Assembly: GCF_901933205.1 (NCBI RefSeq)
Contig: NC_044585.1
Location: 1,364,001-1,428,000 of the forward strand
Direction of reading: 5' to 3'
Origin: Camarhynchus parvulus
Taxonomy: Eukaryota > Chordata > Aves > Passeriformes > Thraupidae
Length of the DNA: 64,000 nt
This document shows, one piece after another, positions 24,501 through 34,544 of the stretch (the first letter of the stretch is position 1; each line of letters opens with the position of its first letter). The position numbers were made by a program, and so were the translations under genes. The notes beneath the pieces are model-generated. The model saw only the letters and a list, made by a program, of their open reading frames with translations, did no database searches and was not told where the DNA came from.

Positions 24501-26378
24501 GTGAGTGACACTGGGCTCTGTGTGCCCTGGGGCCACCCGGTCCCGCCCAGGTACCCATATCCTTGAGGGGCCTCCAGAGCCACCCTGTCCCAGGGCCACC
24601 CTGTCCCCAGAGATGATCCAGTTCCCACCAGTGGAACCCACATCTTTGGGGGACCCCCAAGGCCACCCTGTCCCCAGACCACACTGTCCCAGAGCCACCC
24701 AATCCCTGCCAAGATGCTGCTCCCATGGGTGGTTCCCACATCCTGGGGGACCCCCATGGTCACCCTGTCCCCAGGACCACAGAAGTCCCTGCCAAGGTGC
24801 TCCTGCTCCCACCAGTGGTACCTACGTGTCTGAGGGACCCCACCGAGATGCTCCAGTTCCCACTGGAGATGCCCATCTGGGGCCACCCAGTCCCCACCGA
24901 TGTGCTGCAGCTCGCACCCGTGGTACCCACATCCTTTGGGACCCCGGGCCACCCCTCTGCTCCCTGGGGGACATCGGGCCGTGGGCGCGGTGGCCACGGG
25001 GTGGCACTGCGGGACTGTCCCCGAGCTGTCCCCAGGCCTGACGCGCGGCCGTTCCCCTGGCAGCCGCCAGCCCCACGCTGCACCCGGTGCAGAGCCCCCA
25101 GACGCGCTTCTGTGTCCTGACGGTGGCCCCCGACACGCTGCCCGCCATCGCCACCATGCTCATCGACGTCCTCTTCTACTCCCACGCGTGAGTCCTGGGG
25201 ATGGGGACGTGGGGGTGGCCTCTTGCCTGGTGCCACCTCAACTGTGGTGACACTGGTCCCTGCCATTGGTCCCAGCGGGTGTTCAGACCCCGGGTGTGTT
25301 TTCCAAACTGGTTTTGTCTTCCTGGGAGCTGGAACCCCGAGGTGACACAAGGGACAAAGCCACCATTGTACCAAATCCCAGGGGGGAGACTAAAGCAGGA
25401 AGGGATGGGTTTGGGAAAGGCAGTGGGAACGGTGCTGGGGGGAGGGAATGCTCCTGGTGGGGTTCTCAGTGTCCCCTGGGATGGGACAGTGTCCCAGCAG
25501 TGTCCCTGCTGGTGGCATGCTCCTGCTCCAGAGTGACCCTGTCCTTTTGAGAATGCCCCGGAACCTGGTGTCACCTGTGAGCTGCAGACCCTGTGGGGCC
25601 ACCTGCTCCTGTCCCCTCTCCCCCACCCTGCAGCACCCCAGCAGGATGCTCAGACACCCAGAGCCACCACCACGCCCTTCTCCTCCCCATTTTGGGGGTT
25701 TGACCCCTCTCTGTGTCCCCTTGCCCCTCGCAGCCCCCCGTGGGACGCAGCCCCCGGCAGCCAGGACCTCGACTCCATCACCTTCTTCTCCTTCTCCCTC
25801 ATCGAGGGCTACATCTCCATCGTGATGGATGCCGAGACCCAGAAGCGGTAGGTGCCATCCCAGGGCTGTCTGTCCCTCTGTCCCTGGCTCTGGGGGCTCG
25901 GGGAGGGGGTGACACTTGGCTTTGTCCCCCTCAGCTTCCCCAGTGACCTGCTGCTGACCAGCTCCACGGGGGAGCTGTGGCGCATGGTGCGCATCGGGGG
26001 GCAGCCCCTCGGCTTCGGTGAGTGTGGCCCTGGTGGCCGTGTCCCCTCTCGTGCCACTGCCACCCAGGGGGTGCTCTGGGGCACTGCTGTCCCCGCATGT
26101 CCCCGTGGCAGTGACCTGAGGCCCTCTTTGTCCCCAGACGAGTGTGGCATCGTGGCGCAGATCGCGGAGCCGCTGGCGGCCGCCGACATCTCGGCCTATT
26201 ACATCAGCACCTTCAACTTCGATCACGCCCTGGTGAGCCCTGCCCCTCCCCGGGCACCCCTGCCAGCCCCGGGGTGTGCCCTGAGGCTGACACCCCTTCT
26301 GTGCCCCGGCAGGTCCCCGAGGAGGGCATTGCTGAGGTGATCCAGCTGCTGCAGCAGCGGCAGGAGAGCAGCAGATAG
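21512..26378 (+). CDS. CASTOR1: CASTOR1, cytosolic arginine sensor for mTORC1
   Basis: CASTOR1 (formerly GATSL3) binds GATOR2 when arginine is absent and releases it when arginine binds, so it couples arginine to mTORC1. Nine exons, 21512-21624, 21737-21807, 24080-24273, 24368-24500, 25064-25187, 25734-25847, 25935-26017, 26138-26232 and 26313-26378, give 330 aa (human 329). All introns are GT-AG and all phases match. The start context (gcggccgccATGg) is ideal. The tandem ACT-domain layout is preserved. The arginine-pocket residues known from the human structure (S111, V112, E277, D304) are present as S113, V114, E279 and D306, offset by a two-residue insertion around 83-92 where the avian loop (SNGREPPGC) differs. 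Exon 6 contains a variable linker (PPWDAAPGSQDLD). Confidence 0.97.
24530..24965. repeat. Degenerate tandem repeat in CASTOR1 intron 4
   Basis: Four to five imperfect units of roughly 90-100 bp. They contain 'ggtacccatatccttgaggg', 'cccacatcttggggacccc' and 'gccaccctgtccccag' motifs in the same order with substitutions and short indels. The units are old enough to have diverged well. Confidence 0.75.
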
Positions 26379-26980
26379 CGGCTGGCTGTCCCCAGGCTGC
26401 TGTCCCGGTGTGGTGTCCCCCCTGCTCCCCACCCCTGTCGTTAATTGTTGATTTTAATGATCCCCCAGGACAGAGGTGGGCTCAGCGTTGCTCCCTCTGT
26501 GCTGGGGATGTGGTGGCTTTGGGGACGTGGTGGCCTTGTGGCAGTGGGCACAAGGAGAGGGGTCGGTCCCTGGGTGCCATCCTCTCCTCTAGCCTGGCCT
26601 GGGTGGGGTGGGTGGCCCGGGGACAGTGAGTGTGTCCAGGTGGAGGGGACACGGGGGCCATGCCAAGGAGCAGTGATGTGCCACCACGGTGCTATAGGGG
26701 ACAGCCTGGGGCTGATGGGATGTGTCCCCTTGGGAAGGGAGCGGTGGCCACGATGCTCAGGGGCAGCCCTGGAGCAGCCCCATGGAGGGGAGAGCATTCC
26801 TGGAGCTGGGCTTACCCCTGGCACCCCAAAAATCTCCAAGGGGGCAGTGGGGGGGCTCTGGTTCAATGCCAGCCCTGGTTGTCACCTGTCATGGAGGGGT
26901 GACAGTGACTCCCAGCTCCTCACGAGTTGTATTTTCACATAGTTTTTGATAAGTCAATAAAATTCTTATTATTTTTATTT
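26379..26980 (+). terminator. CASTOR1: CASTOR1 3' UTR and poly(A) signal
   Basis: The 3' UTR is about 0.6 kb and ends in an AT-rich patch with AATAAA at 26956-26961. The sequence then becomes GC-rich again. Confidence 0.85.
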
Positions 26981-27825
26981 CTGTGTAGCCCAGGGAGTTT
27001 GCCCAGAGCTGGTCTCTGTGCTGGTGGCAGGGGCTGGGGTGGGACAGGGGGACAGAGTCTGGCTGTGAGGTGACTGGGACACAGCCACTTTGCTGATATT
27101 TTGGGTGAAAAAATGGGTTAAAGCTGCAGCCCCCAGCAACCCTGGGAAAACCCAGGCCCACATTTATGTTCTCCTCCTGCCCCACCCTGGGCCAGACTGG
27201 GGGGAAACTGAGGCAGGGGCTTGACCCCAGGCCTGGGGGTGTCCCTGTCACACCGCCACCGTGTCCCCACCTCCTCTTCCCCTGCTGGCAGCGCGGCATC
27301 CTGTGCCAGAGTGGGGTGCACGGGGTGGGTGCTGTGCCCTCCTGGGGGTGCTGCAGCCAGGGGAGCCCCCAGGGTGGGCCTGGCCCTCAGCCAGACCCAG
27401 CAGCCAGAGCCTGGCGGGAGCTCTGCTCCCATCCTGTCCCCAAAGCCATCCCCTGCTCTGCCACGTTCCCAGCAGGGCTGTGCCCCCATCCTGGCGCGTC
27501 GTGCCCACGTCAGCCCCGCGCTCTTGCAGCCTCCAGCTTCCTGCCAGCTCCACGGGCTCTCTCCTTCCTGTCTCGCTCCCTTCTCCGAGTCATGGGACGC
27601 CGCTGACGCGCTGCCGGCGATGAAGAAACTGCTGCTGGCCGTGCGGTCACCGCGCTATTTCTGTCCTCTGGCTATTGCACAGCCCTGGCCACACTTGCCA
27701 CCAGCGGGGTGGCCATGCCACAGTGTCCTGCTGGCCCTGCCCAGGGGGGGACAGTGCCATATGGGGGGGCAGAGCCAGCTGTGGGCAGGGGAGAGCTGAG
27801 GGTGGGAGCCCTGATCACCCTGACA
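26981..27825. other. Spacer CASTOR1-OSM, left part, no gene seen
   Basis: This is GC-rich spacer without recognisable exons. It leads into the first GGAT array, and the spacer resumes after that array up to the OSM promoter. Confidence 0.55.
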
Positions 27826-28131
27826 GCAGGGCATGGATGGATGATGGATGATGGATGGATGGATGGATGGATGGATGGATGGATGGATGGATGGATGGAT
27901 GGATGGATGGATGGATGGATGGATGGATGGATAATGGAGGGATGGATAATGGAGGGATGGATGGATGATGGATGGATGGATGATGGATGGATGGATGGAT
28001 GGATGGATGGATGGATGGATGGATGGATGGATGGATGGATGGATAATGGAGGGATGGATGGATGATGGATGGATGGATGATGGATGGATGGGGATGGATG
28101 GACGGATGGATGGACGGATGGACGGATGGAC

Positions 28132-28165
<34 letters not shown>

Positions 28166-28215
28166 ATGGATGGAGGGATGGATGGATGGAGGGATGGAGG
28201 GATGGATGGACGGAC
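27826..28215. repeat. (ATGG/GGAT)n microsatellite array upstream of OSM
   Basis: About 390 bases of 4-bp repeat 'ggat', interrupted by 'gatgatgg', 'aatggagg' and, at the right end, 'ggacggat' variants. The three alternating blocks (pure GGAT, aatggaggg-bounded, GGAC-rich) suggest several expansion rounds. It is open in all three frames on both strands, and the resulting Met-Asp-Gly-Trp or His-Pro-Ser-Ile repeat frames are not genes. Confidence 0.97.
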
Positions 28216-29376
28216 ACACACACAAGTGGACAGCTGGTGAACAGCCTGTCGAGGCAGCCTGAGGGATGGACAAACTGCTGTGGAGCGAGCAAGTTCTTCT
28301 CCTGGTTCCTCCAGCTCTGCAGGACTGTCCTGGGCACACCCCGGCCCCACGGAGCCCCGCTGCGGGGAGGAGGAAGAGGAGGAGTCGGCGGAGGCAGTGG
28401 GGAGAGGAAGCAGGCGGTGCAGGTCGTTGTGGCTGGGCAGGGAAATTCTGGGAAAACAAAATACCTCTAAAAGTGAGTGAGCGCTGCGTCCTTCTTCCTG
28501 GAAGGAGCTGTTAACTTCTGCCTCGTGTCCCTGCGCCGCCACCGAACTCTCCAAATGCGTAAATTCGGCGAGGGTCGCTAAAATCCGCGGGATTGCGACA
28601 CACCTCGGCGCGCTGAGCGGAGCCATTCGCCTCCAAGGAACGGGAAAACCCCTGTGGGTGCGGGCTCCGCCTGCCAGGAAGGGGAACCGGGGGGACAGAG
28701 GGGACTGTCCTGGGTGCTGCTGGCTGCGCCGAGGCCGTGGCAGCCCCAGGGCTCTCCCAGGGCAGCGTTGCACAAGGGGCAGCGCTGCCTTGGGCAATAC
28801 CCGGCACCCTCGGTGTTCCCGTGGTGCTGCCGGGCGCAGGGGCTCAGCCTGGTGCCCCCACTTGGTTCAGCACCCAAATTTGTCACCCAGAGGTGAGAGT
28901 GGGTGTGAGCAGGCGGACGGAGCATCCCCCGGAGCAGCCGGCAGTGCTGGGATGCCGTGCACTCCCCACACCTCCACCTCCCTCCTTGCCAGGGTAGATT
29001 TTTGCCTCCCGCAGCTGGATTTGGGGTGCGAAACCCCCCGTGGGGGCACATGGGTGACACCCCTGTCCCCGCTGCCAGCCGCCCTCTTTTGCATTGGGGT
29101 TTCGGGGCAGCCGGCGCTGGTTTCAGTTCAGCCTGTCGGCTGCTGAGGGGCGACACCAGCGTGACCCAAAAGCTCTCTGTCCCAAGAAGCCAGGCCCGGG
29201 GGTCCCGCCGGACCCGGGCGAGCGGCGGGACCTCAGCCTCCCCGCACAGCCCCGGACTCCCTCGAGGAACTGACTCGAAGAACATTCCCATCCACCCTTC
29301 CTCCCGCCCGCTCTCACCCTGCACTGGGGCACTTCACTTCTCTCTGCCTCCCTTCAGAGGCGGGGGTGACTCTGGT

Positions 29377-29391
29377 GCGCTTTAAAAGCGC
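29377..29391 (+). promoter_or_regulatory. OSM: TATA-like palindrome, probable OSM core promoter
   Basis: The 15-base perfect palindrome gcgctttaaaagcgc includes TTTAAAA at 29381-29387. It lies about 75 bases before the OSM start codon. Initiation about 30 bases downstream would give a 5' UTR of some 45 bases, short like mammalian OSM. Confidence 0.55.
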
Positions 29392-29458
29392 GCTTCCCCC
29401 TCGCCGAGCGCTCAAGGAAGTGCCTGTGCCAGCCCCGGGCGGACACCCTGCCCCGGCC

Positions 29459-30726
29459 ATGCGGTGCGACCGGCGGCCCTGGGCAGTGCTGGCAGGTACG
29501 TGCGTGCCCGCGGGTGCCCGCGTGTGCCCGCGTGTGCCCGCGTGTGCCCGGGTGTGCCCGCGTGTGCCCGCGTGTGCCCGGGTGTGCCCGTGGGTGCCCG
29601 TGTGTGTGCCCGGGTGTGTGCCCGCGTGTGTGTGCCCGCGGGTGCCCGTGTGCCCGTGGCTGCCCGCGTGTGCCCGCCTGTGCCCGTGTGTGTGTGCCCG
29701 CGTGTGCCCGCGTGTGTGTGTCCGTGTGTGTGCCCGTGTGGGTGTGCCCGTGTGTGTGCCCGTGGGTGCCCGTTTGTGCCCGTGGGTGCCCGTGGGTGCC
29801 CGTTTGTGCCCGGGTGTGCCCGTGTGTGCCCGGGTGTGCCCGTGTGTGCCCGTTTGTGCCCGTGGGTGCCCGTGGGTGCCCGTGGGTGCCCGGGTGTGCC
29901 CGTTTGTGCCCGGGTGTGCCCGTGTGTGCCCGTGTGTGCCCGTTTGTGCCCGTGGGTGCCCGTGGGTGCCCGTGGGTGCCCGTTTGTGCCCGGGTGTGCC
30001 CGTGTTTGCCCGTGTGTGCCCGTTTGTGCCCGTGGGTGCCCGTGGGCCCCGGCCCCGCCTCCCCTGTCGCTGGCCCCGGCCGGAGCCGCGGAGTGAGCGC
30101 GGCCCCCGTGGCTGCGGAGCCAGCGGGGCAGGCGGCACCGAGGCTGTGCCACGGCGGTGTCGCCTCCCCCGGGCGCTGGCGGGGACGGGGACATTGCCCG
30201 CTGTGGCACACGGGGAGCACCGGGAGCGGGCAGCCTGGGAGAGAAGGGATGCTGGGAGCGGGAGGCAGGAGGGGACAGTTTGGGGACCGGTGGCGGAAGG
30301 TCAGGGGTCAGCTTGCCCAAAGGGACAGAGGCTGAGTCGGCCCAGTGCCATATCCACAGTCCTGTGGGTGACAGAGGGACTGGGACAGTGCTGGCAGAGC
30401 TGGACGGCGGGACTGCATCCGGGAGTGTCGCTGCTGTCCCCTCCTTTGCGGTGGCCCGCGCTGCAGGGGGAGCTGCTGGAGCAGCTGCTGTGGTTGTTCT
30501 GTGCATCCCGGCCGCTCCAGAGCACCTCAGCACCCTCCTCCTCGTCCTGCCGCCGGGGGAGGGAGGGAGGGATGGATGGACGGATGGACGGATGGATGGA
30601 TGGACGGATGGATGATGGATGGACGGATGGACGGATGGACGGATGGATGGATGGACGGATGGATGATGGATGGACGGATGGACGGATGGACGGATGGATG
30701 GATGGACGGATGGATGATGGATGGAC

Positions 30727-30760
<34 letters not shown>

Positions 30761-31676
30761 ATGGATGGATGGATGGATGGATGGATGGATGGGTGGGTGG
30801 ATGGACGAACCCAGCAGGTTTTTGGCGCAGGGGCTGGGTCGGTGGTGCAGGCAGCATTCCTGGCAGGGGGTGGTGACCCTGTGAGAGAGGGCTGTCCCTG
30901 CGCCCAGCGATGCCCCAGCGGGCCCTGACTCCCTCCTCTTCGTCCCCAGCTGTCGCCAAGGGGCTCCTCATCCTCTGGGCAGTGCCAGGCCAGGGGGGCA
31001 GGTCCCCGCTGGCCCCCACCGTGCCGCAGACCCAGGCGCTGGTGCGGCTCATGGCCGAGGACGCGCAGGAGCTCTTCACCTTCTACGTGAGTCCCCCTCC
31101 CCGGGCGGAGGGGTCCCGCCTGTCCCCCCACAGGGCAGCCGGGGGACGCTCCCCGTGCTGCTTCCACATCCCTGATCTTCCTCTCCAATCTCTGGGCAGG
31201 AGAAGGAGCAGCACCTGGACATCCACAACATCTGCCGCACCAACGCCACCCCCGCGTGGCTGCAGAGGCCGGGCAAGGGGCCCTGGGGGCTGCGGCGCCT
31301 GCGGCGGCCGATGATCCACATGGAGCAGGCGCTGCAGGACATCATCCGCCACCAGCGCGACCTGCACCACCCCGAGGCCGAAATCCTTCGCCGCTTGAAC
31401 AGGACCCACTGGAAGGTGCGAGCGCTCCTCAGCAACCTGGCGGGGCTGTTCCCGGCCCCCAGCCCCCGGCCCGGCCGCCGGCCCCTCCCCAGCCCCGCGG
31501 CATCCCTCGGCATCTTCCGACAGAAGCTGCAGGGGTGCCAGGTCCTCTGGAGCTACGCCCGCTTCATGGCCGAGCGCAGCGCCGAGCTGAGCGCCGGGAG
31601 CCGCCGGACGCGCCGGGACAAGGGGAAGGGGAAGGGGAGATCGGCCCGGGGCTCAGGGCGGCCCGCACGGGCCTAG
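29459..31676 (+). CDS. OSM: Oncostatin M-like IL-6-family cytokine
   Basis: This is a secreted four-helix cytokine expected to signal through gp130 with LIFR/OSMR. Exons 29459-29495, 30950-31086 and 31200-31676 encode 216 aa. Residues 1 to about 25 form a signal peptide with hydrophobic core GLLILWAV. The mature part has two cysteines, C70 (NICRTN) and C171 (LQGCQVL), matching the human OSM C49-C167 bridge, and two sequons (N73, N125). The FxxK receptor motif before helix D is F164-K167 (IFRQKLQG; human AFQRKLEG). A basic tail follows with RRTR at 193-196, the motif where human pro-OSM is cleaved. Position between CASTOR1 and LIF matches mammals. Oddities: the second human OSM disulfide (C6-C127) is absent, and exon 1 is only 37 nt. 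A diverged LIF paralogue is the alternative reading, but synteny and the RRTR tail favour OSM. Confidence 0.88.
29505..30045. repeat. Decamer minisatellite at the start of OSM intron 1
   Basis: About 53 copies of a 10-bp unit (gtgtgcccgt, gtgggtgccc, gtttgtgccc variants) start within ten bases of the exon 1 donor. Longer T-bearing units recur every 80-90 bases (for example at 29851, 29941 and 30021), so a higher-order repeat is superimposed. Much of it is alternating purine-pyrimidine (GTGTGC). Open frames of 200-550 aa spanning it are artefacts. Confidence 0.96.
30569..30812. repeat. (GGAT/GGAC)n array in OSM intron 1
   Basis: About 240 bases of 'ggatggac' and 'ggat' units, including a roughly 60-base higher-order block (from 'ggatgatggatggacggatg') repeated three times before a run of pure GGAT. 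The unit and its GGAC variant are the same as in the array at 27826-28215, on the other side of OSM exon 1. Confidence 0.96.
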
Positions 31677-32229
31677 GGCAGCCCCGCCGCACCGGAGCGC
31701 CCGTCTGCGGCTCCATCATCTCCATCATCTCCATCTCCATCCCGTGTGAGGCGATCCCAACCCCATGCCCAGGATGGAGAGGCATCCGACGGCCGGGGTG
31801 CCCCACGGAGCCTCTCTCACCTCGCCGGAGCGAGGGCTCGGACGCACTGACAGCATCTCCGGCCGCTCGGGCTCCTGTGGGGACCCTGCTGTCCCCGAGC
31901 CACCGCTGGGCTGCAGGACAGCCCGGGCTGGCTCTCCCACATCCCGCCCCGCTTTCCCCCGGATCCAGGTGGTCCCAGTGGAGCCGGGTGTCCCCCGGGT
32001 GCCCAGCTGTTCCCTGTCCCCGGGCCCTGCTGGATTTTCCAGTGATTCAATGGGTCGGCTGACACAGCCTGACTCAGAGCTGCTCGCCCAGCACCCGCCG
32101 CGGTCCCACGGAGAGCGCCGCTGCCACCGGCGGCTGCCACCGGTGCTGTCACCCCCCCGCCTGCCCGCGGCCAGCTCTGCTCGCAGGGAGAAGCTGGGAT
32201 GGGAATCCTGTGTCCCTGCACCGTCCTGT

Positions 32230-32975
32230 GTCCCTCTGTGCTCGGGGTCTCCGAGCTCGGTGTCCCTTTGCACATCCCTGTGCTCTCAGTGTCCCCTGTG
32301 CTCGGTGTCCCTGTGCTCTCAGTGTCCCCTGTGCTCTCAGTGTCCTCTGTGCTCAGTGTCCCCTGTGTGCTCAGTGTCCCCTGTGCTCAGTGTCCCCTGT
32401 GCTCTCAGTGTCCCCTGTGCTCAGTGTCCCCTGTGCTCAGTGTCCCCTGTGTGCTCAGTGTCCCCTGTGCTCTCAGTGTCCCTGTGCTCAGTGCCCCCTG
32501 TGTGCTCAGTGTCCCCTGTGCTCTCAGTGTCCCCTGTGCTCAGTGTCCCTGTGCTCGGTGTCCCCTGTGCTCACTGTCCCCTGTGCTCTCAGTGTCCCTG
32601 TGCTCAGTGCCCCCTGTGTGCTCAGTGTCCCCTGTGTGCTCAGTGTCCCTGTGCTCGGTGTCCCGGTGTGCTCAGTGTCCCCTGTGCTCTCAGTGTCCCT
32701 GTGCTCAGTGCCCCCTGTGTGCTCAGTGTCCCCTGTGTGCTCAGTGTCCCTGTGCTCGGTGTCCCGGTGTGCTCAGTGTCCCCTGTGCTCTCAGTGTCCC
32801 TGTGCTCAGTGCCCCCTGTGTGCTCGGTGTCCCCTGTGCTCTCAGTGTCCCCTGTGCTCTCAGTGTCCCCTGTGCTCGGTGTCCCTGTGTGCTCAGTGTC
32901 CCCTGTGCTCTCAGTGTCCCTGTGCTCGGTGTCCCCTGTGCTCAGTGTCCCTGTGCTCGGTGTCTCTGCTCTCAC
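32230..32975. repeat. Minisatellite inside the OSM 3' UTR
   Basis: Around 45 units of 15-18 bp built from 'tgtgctctcagtgtcccc' run for about 745 bases. A longer segment of ~110 bases ('ctcggtgtcccggtgtgctc' and following) is repeated at about 32,655 and 32,755, showing higher-order duplication. It lies between the OSM stop and its AU-rich 3' end, so it should be transcribed into the mRNA. Confidence 0.95.
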
Positions 32976-33104
32976 CCATCCCTGTCCCCTCCGTGTCCCC
33001 CCCAAGCCCCCTGTGCCACCACAGCCCTGACTGTGCCCAGCCGGGACCCAGCTCTGGCCACTGCACTGTGACAGTGGGTGACAGCCCCCACTGCCTCCCC
33101 CCTA

Positions 33105-33385
33105 ATTTATACATTATTATTTGTTACTTTATTGTATTTATTGATTGTTAGGGTTAATTTAACTCCTGCAGCTTGCAGAAGTATTTAAGGACGTTTCTAA
33201 TATATAAATATCTATTTTTATTATATTTTTTTGTATGGTGTTGAACTATGAGCATCACAAGGATTTATTTATGAATATTGATATTTTTGGTACACAGAGA
33301 GAAGGGCAGTGCCCCCGCCCATGTGGCACTTCTTTATTTTTGTACAATGGCAGAAGGAAATAAAGTGCTGACCTTGGCCCATGGG
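33105..33385 (+). terminator. OSM: OSM AU-rich 3' end and poly(A) signal
   Basis: After 1.4 kb of GC-rich 3' UTR the sequence turns abruptly AT-rich. It carries several ATTTA pentamers, including overlapping ATTTATTTA at 33263-33271, and ends with AATAAA at 33359-33364. AU-rich elements of this kind destabilise cytokine mRNAs and are known in mammalian OSM. Their location supports reading the 3' UTR as 31677 to about 33385. Confidence 0.8.
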
Positions 33386-34540
33386 CCACTGAGATGTCGT
33401 GTCCCTGTGTCCCTGTGTCCCTGTGTCTGTCCTGGTGGCTGTGGGCAGGGAGAGGCTGGGTTCTGGTGGCCAGGCTGTGCCTGATGTCCCTGCCAGGGCA
33501 CAGGAGATGTGACATGGGGTGGTGTGGGGCATGTGGGACAGCACGGTGTGACAAATGGCATTGGCACAAGCTGGGATGTGGCCCGTGGCATGGCACACAA
33601 TGTGGCACACGAGGGGATGTGGCACAGGATGTGGCACACGACACAGCCTGGCACAGGGCATGTGACACGACAGGCTGTGGTGTGCCACCACAGGGCCTGG
33701 CACTGCCAGGGATGTGCCACAGAATGGCACAGGCCACACGACACCTTGTGCCACACGTCACAGCCCCATCTGGGCCACCACCACAGCCACGCTGAGTGCA
33801 GCGTCCTGCAGCCTGGCCAGGGCCACCATGGGGACCGGGCCACCCGCTGCCACCTCTGAGTCAAAAATCCCAAGACCTGGTCATGTGTCCCCAGGAGTCA
33901 CTCGTTCCCGTGGTGCCGTGTGCCGGAGCGCCCGGCCCTGCCCGGCCCCGAGCCTGACTCAGTGCTGGCAGTGCCACCAGGACGGCCACCACGGCCAGCT
34001 GGGGACACCCGTGGTGGGACAATGTCACCATGCAGCAGCCCGGGCCAGCTTGGCGTGCTGTGAGTGACCGTGGAAGTGACCGTGACGGTGCCACCACCCG
34101 GCCAGCCTGCGAGGGCTGCGGAGGGGAGGGCGCAGGTACGTGACCCCAAACACGGGGTGACACCAGCTGAGTGTCACTGAAGGGCTGGTGGCCTCTCTGG
34201 TGTCCCCAAGGGGACACCCAAGGGAACCCACACATGGGAAAAGCCTGTGGGTGACACTGGTGGGGTGGCTGGAGTGGGGTGGCACCAGTGGGGTGACATC
34301 GGTGGGCACAGGGACAGGGGGAGGCAGCCCCAGCAGGGACCCATCGTGAGTCGAAGGGGAATTTGGTGCCCTCCGTGATCGAGCTCTGGATTTCCCTGAG
34401 CCAGGAGCCCCTGCCCCGCTCAGCCCCTGCTCAGCCCCCCGGGAGGGCTCCCCGGACACCCCCGGACAGCCCCGGACACCCCCGGACAGCCCCGATCCCA
34501 CCACGGCCTCGCCCCCACTCCTGGGGGACACCTGGGGCTT
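33386..34540. other. OSM-LIF spacer, left part, with a degenerate 'gtggcacac' repeat
   Basis: No exon is recognised. About 33,530-33,730 holds a loose tandem array of 'gatgtggcacacgacac'-like units of ~12-24 bp. The remainder is unremarkable GC-rich spacer. Confidence 0.55.
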
Positions 34541-34544
34541 TTGG

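Noticed and set aside
27709..28797. MDGW- and HPSI-repeat ORFs
   Set aside because: Translation of a GGAT tetranucleotide array, open in every frame, not a protein-coding gene or a His/Pro-rich antimicrobial protein.
29505..30045. CRISPR-like array
   Set aside because: Units are 10 bp, contiguous and without spacers, in a vertebrate nuclear genome. It is a minisatellite.
29314..31079. Long HTRAHPGT / CARVCPRVP ORFs across OSM exon 1 and intron 1
   Set aside because: Produced by the decamer minisatellite. The real coding sequence here is only the 37-nt exon 1.
30921..31086. Alternative OSM start upstream of exon 2 (ATG near 30910, [13 protein letters not shown])
   Set aside because: It would lack a proper promoter and would replace a good exon 1 that has the phase and size expected from LIF and mammalian OSM. 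The exon 1 model was preferred.
29459..31676. Reading the OSM gene as a second LIF copy
   Set aside because: The pair is similar, but the basic tail with RRTR, the two-cysteine layout and the location between CASTOR1 and LIF match OSM better. Kept as OSM with the alternative noted.
31765..33151. ORFs of 290-421 aa with SVSPVLSVPCAQCPLC repeats
   Set aside because: They fall in the OSM 3' UTR minisatellite. No supporting splice sites or homology.
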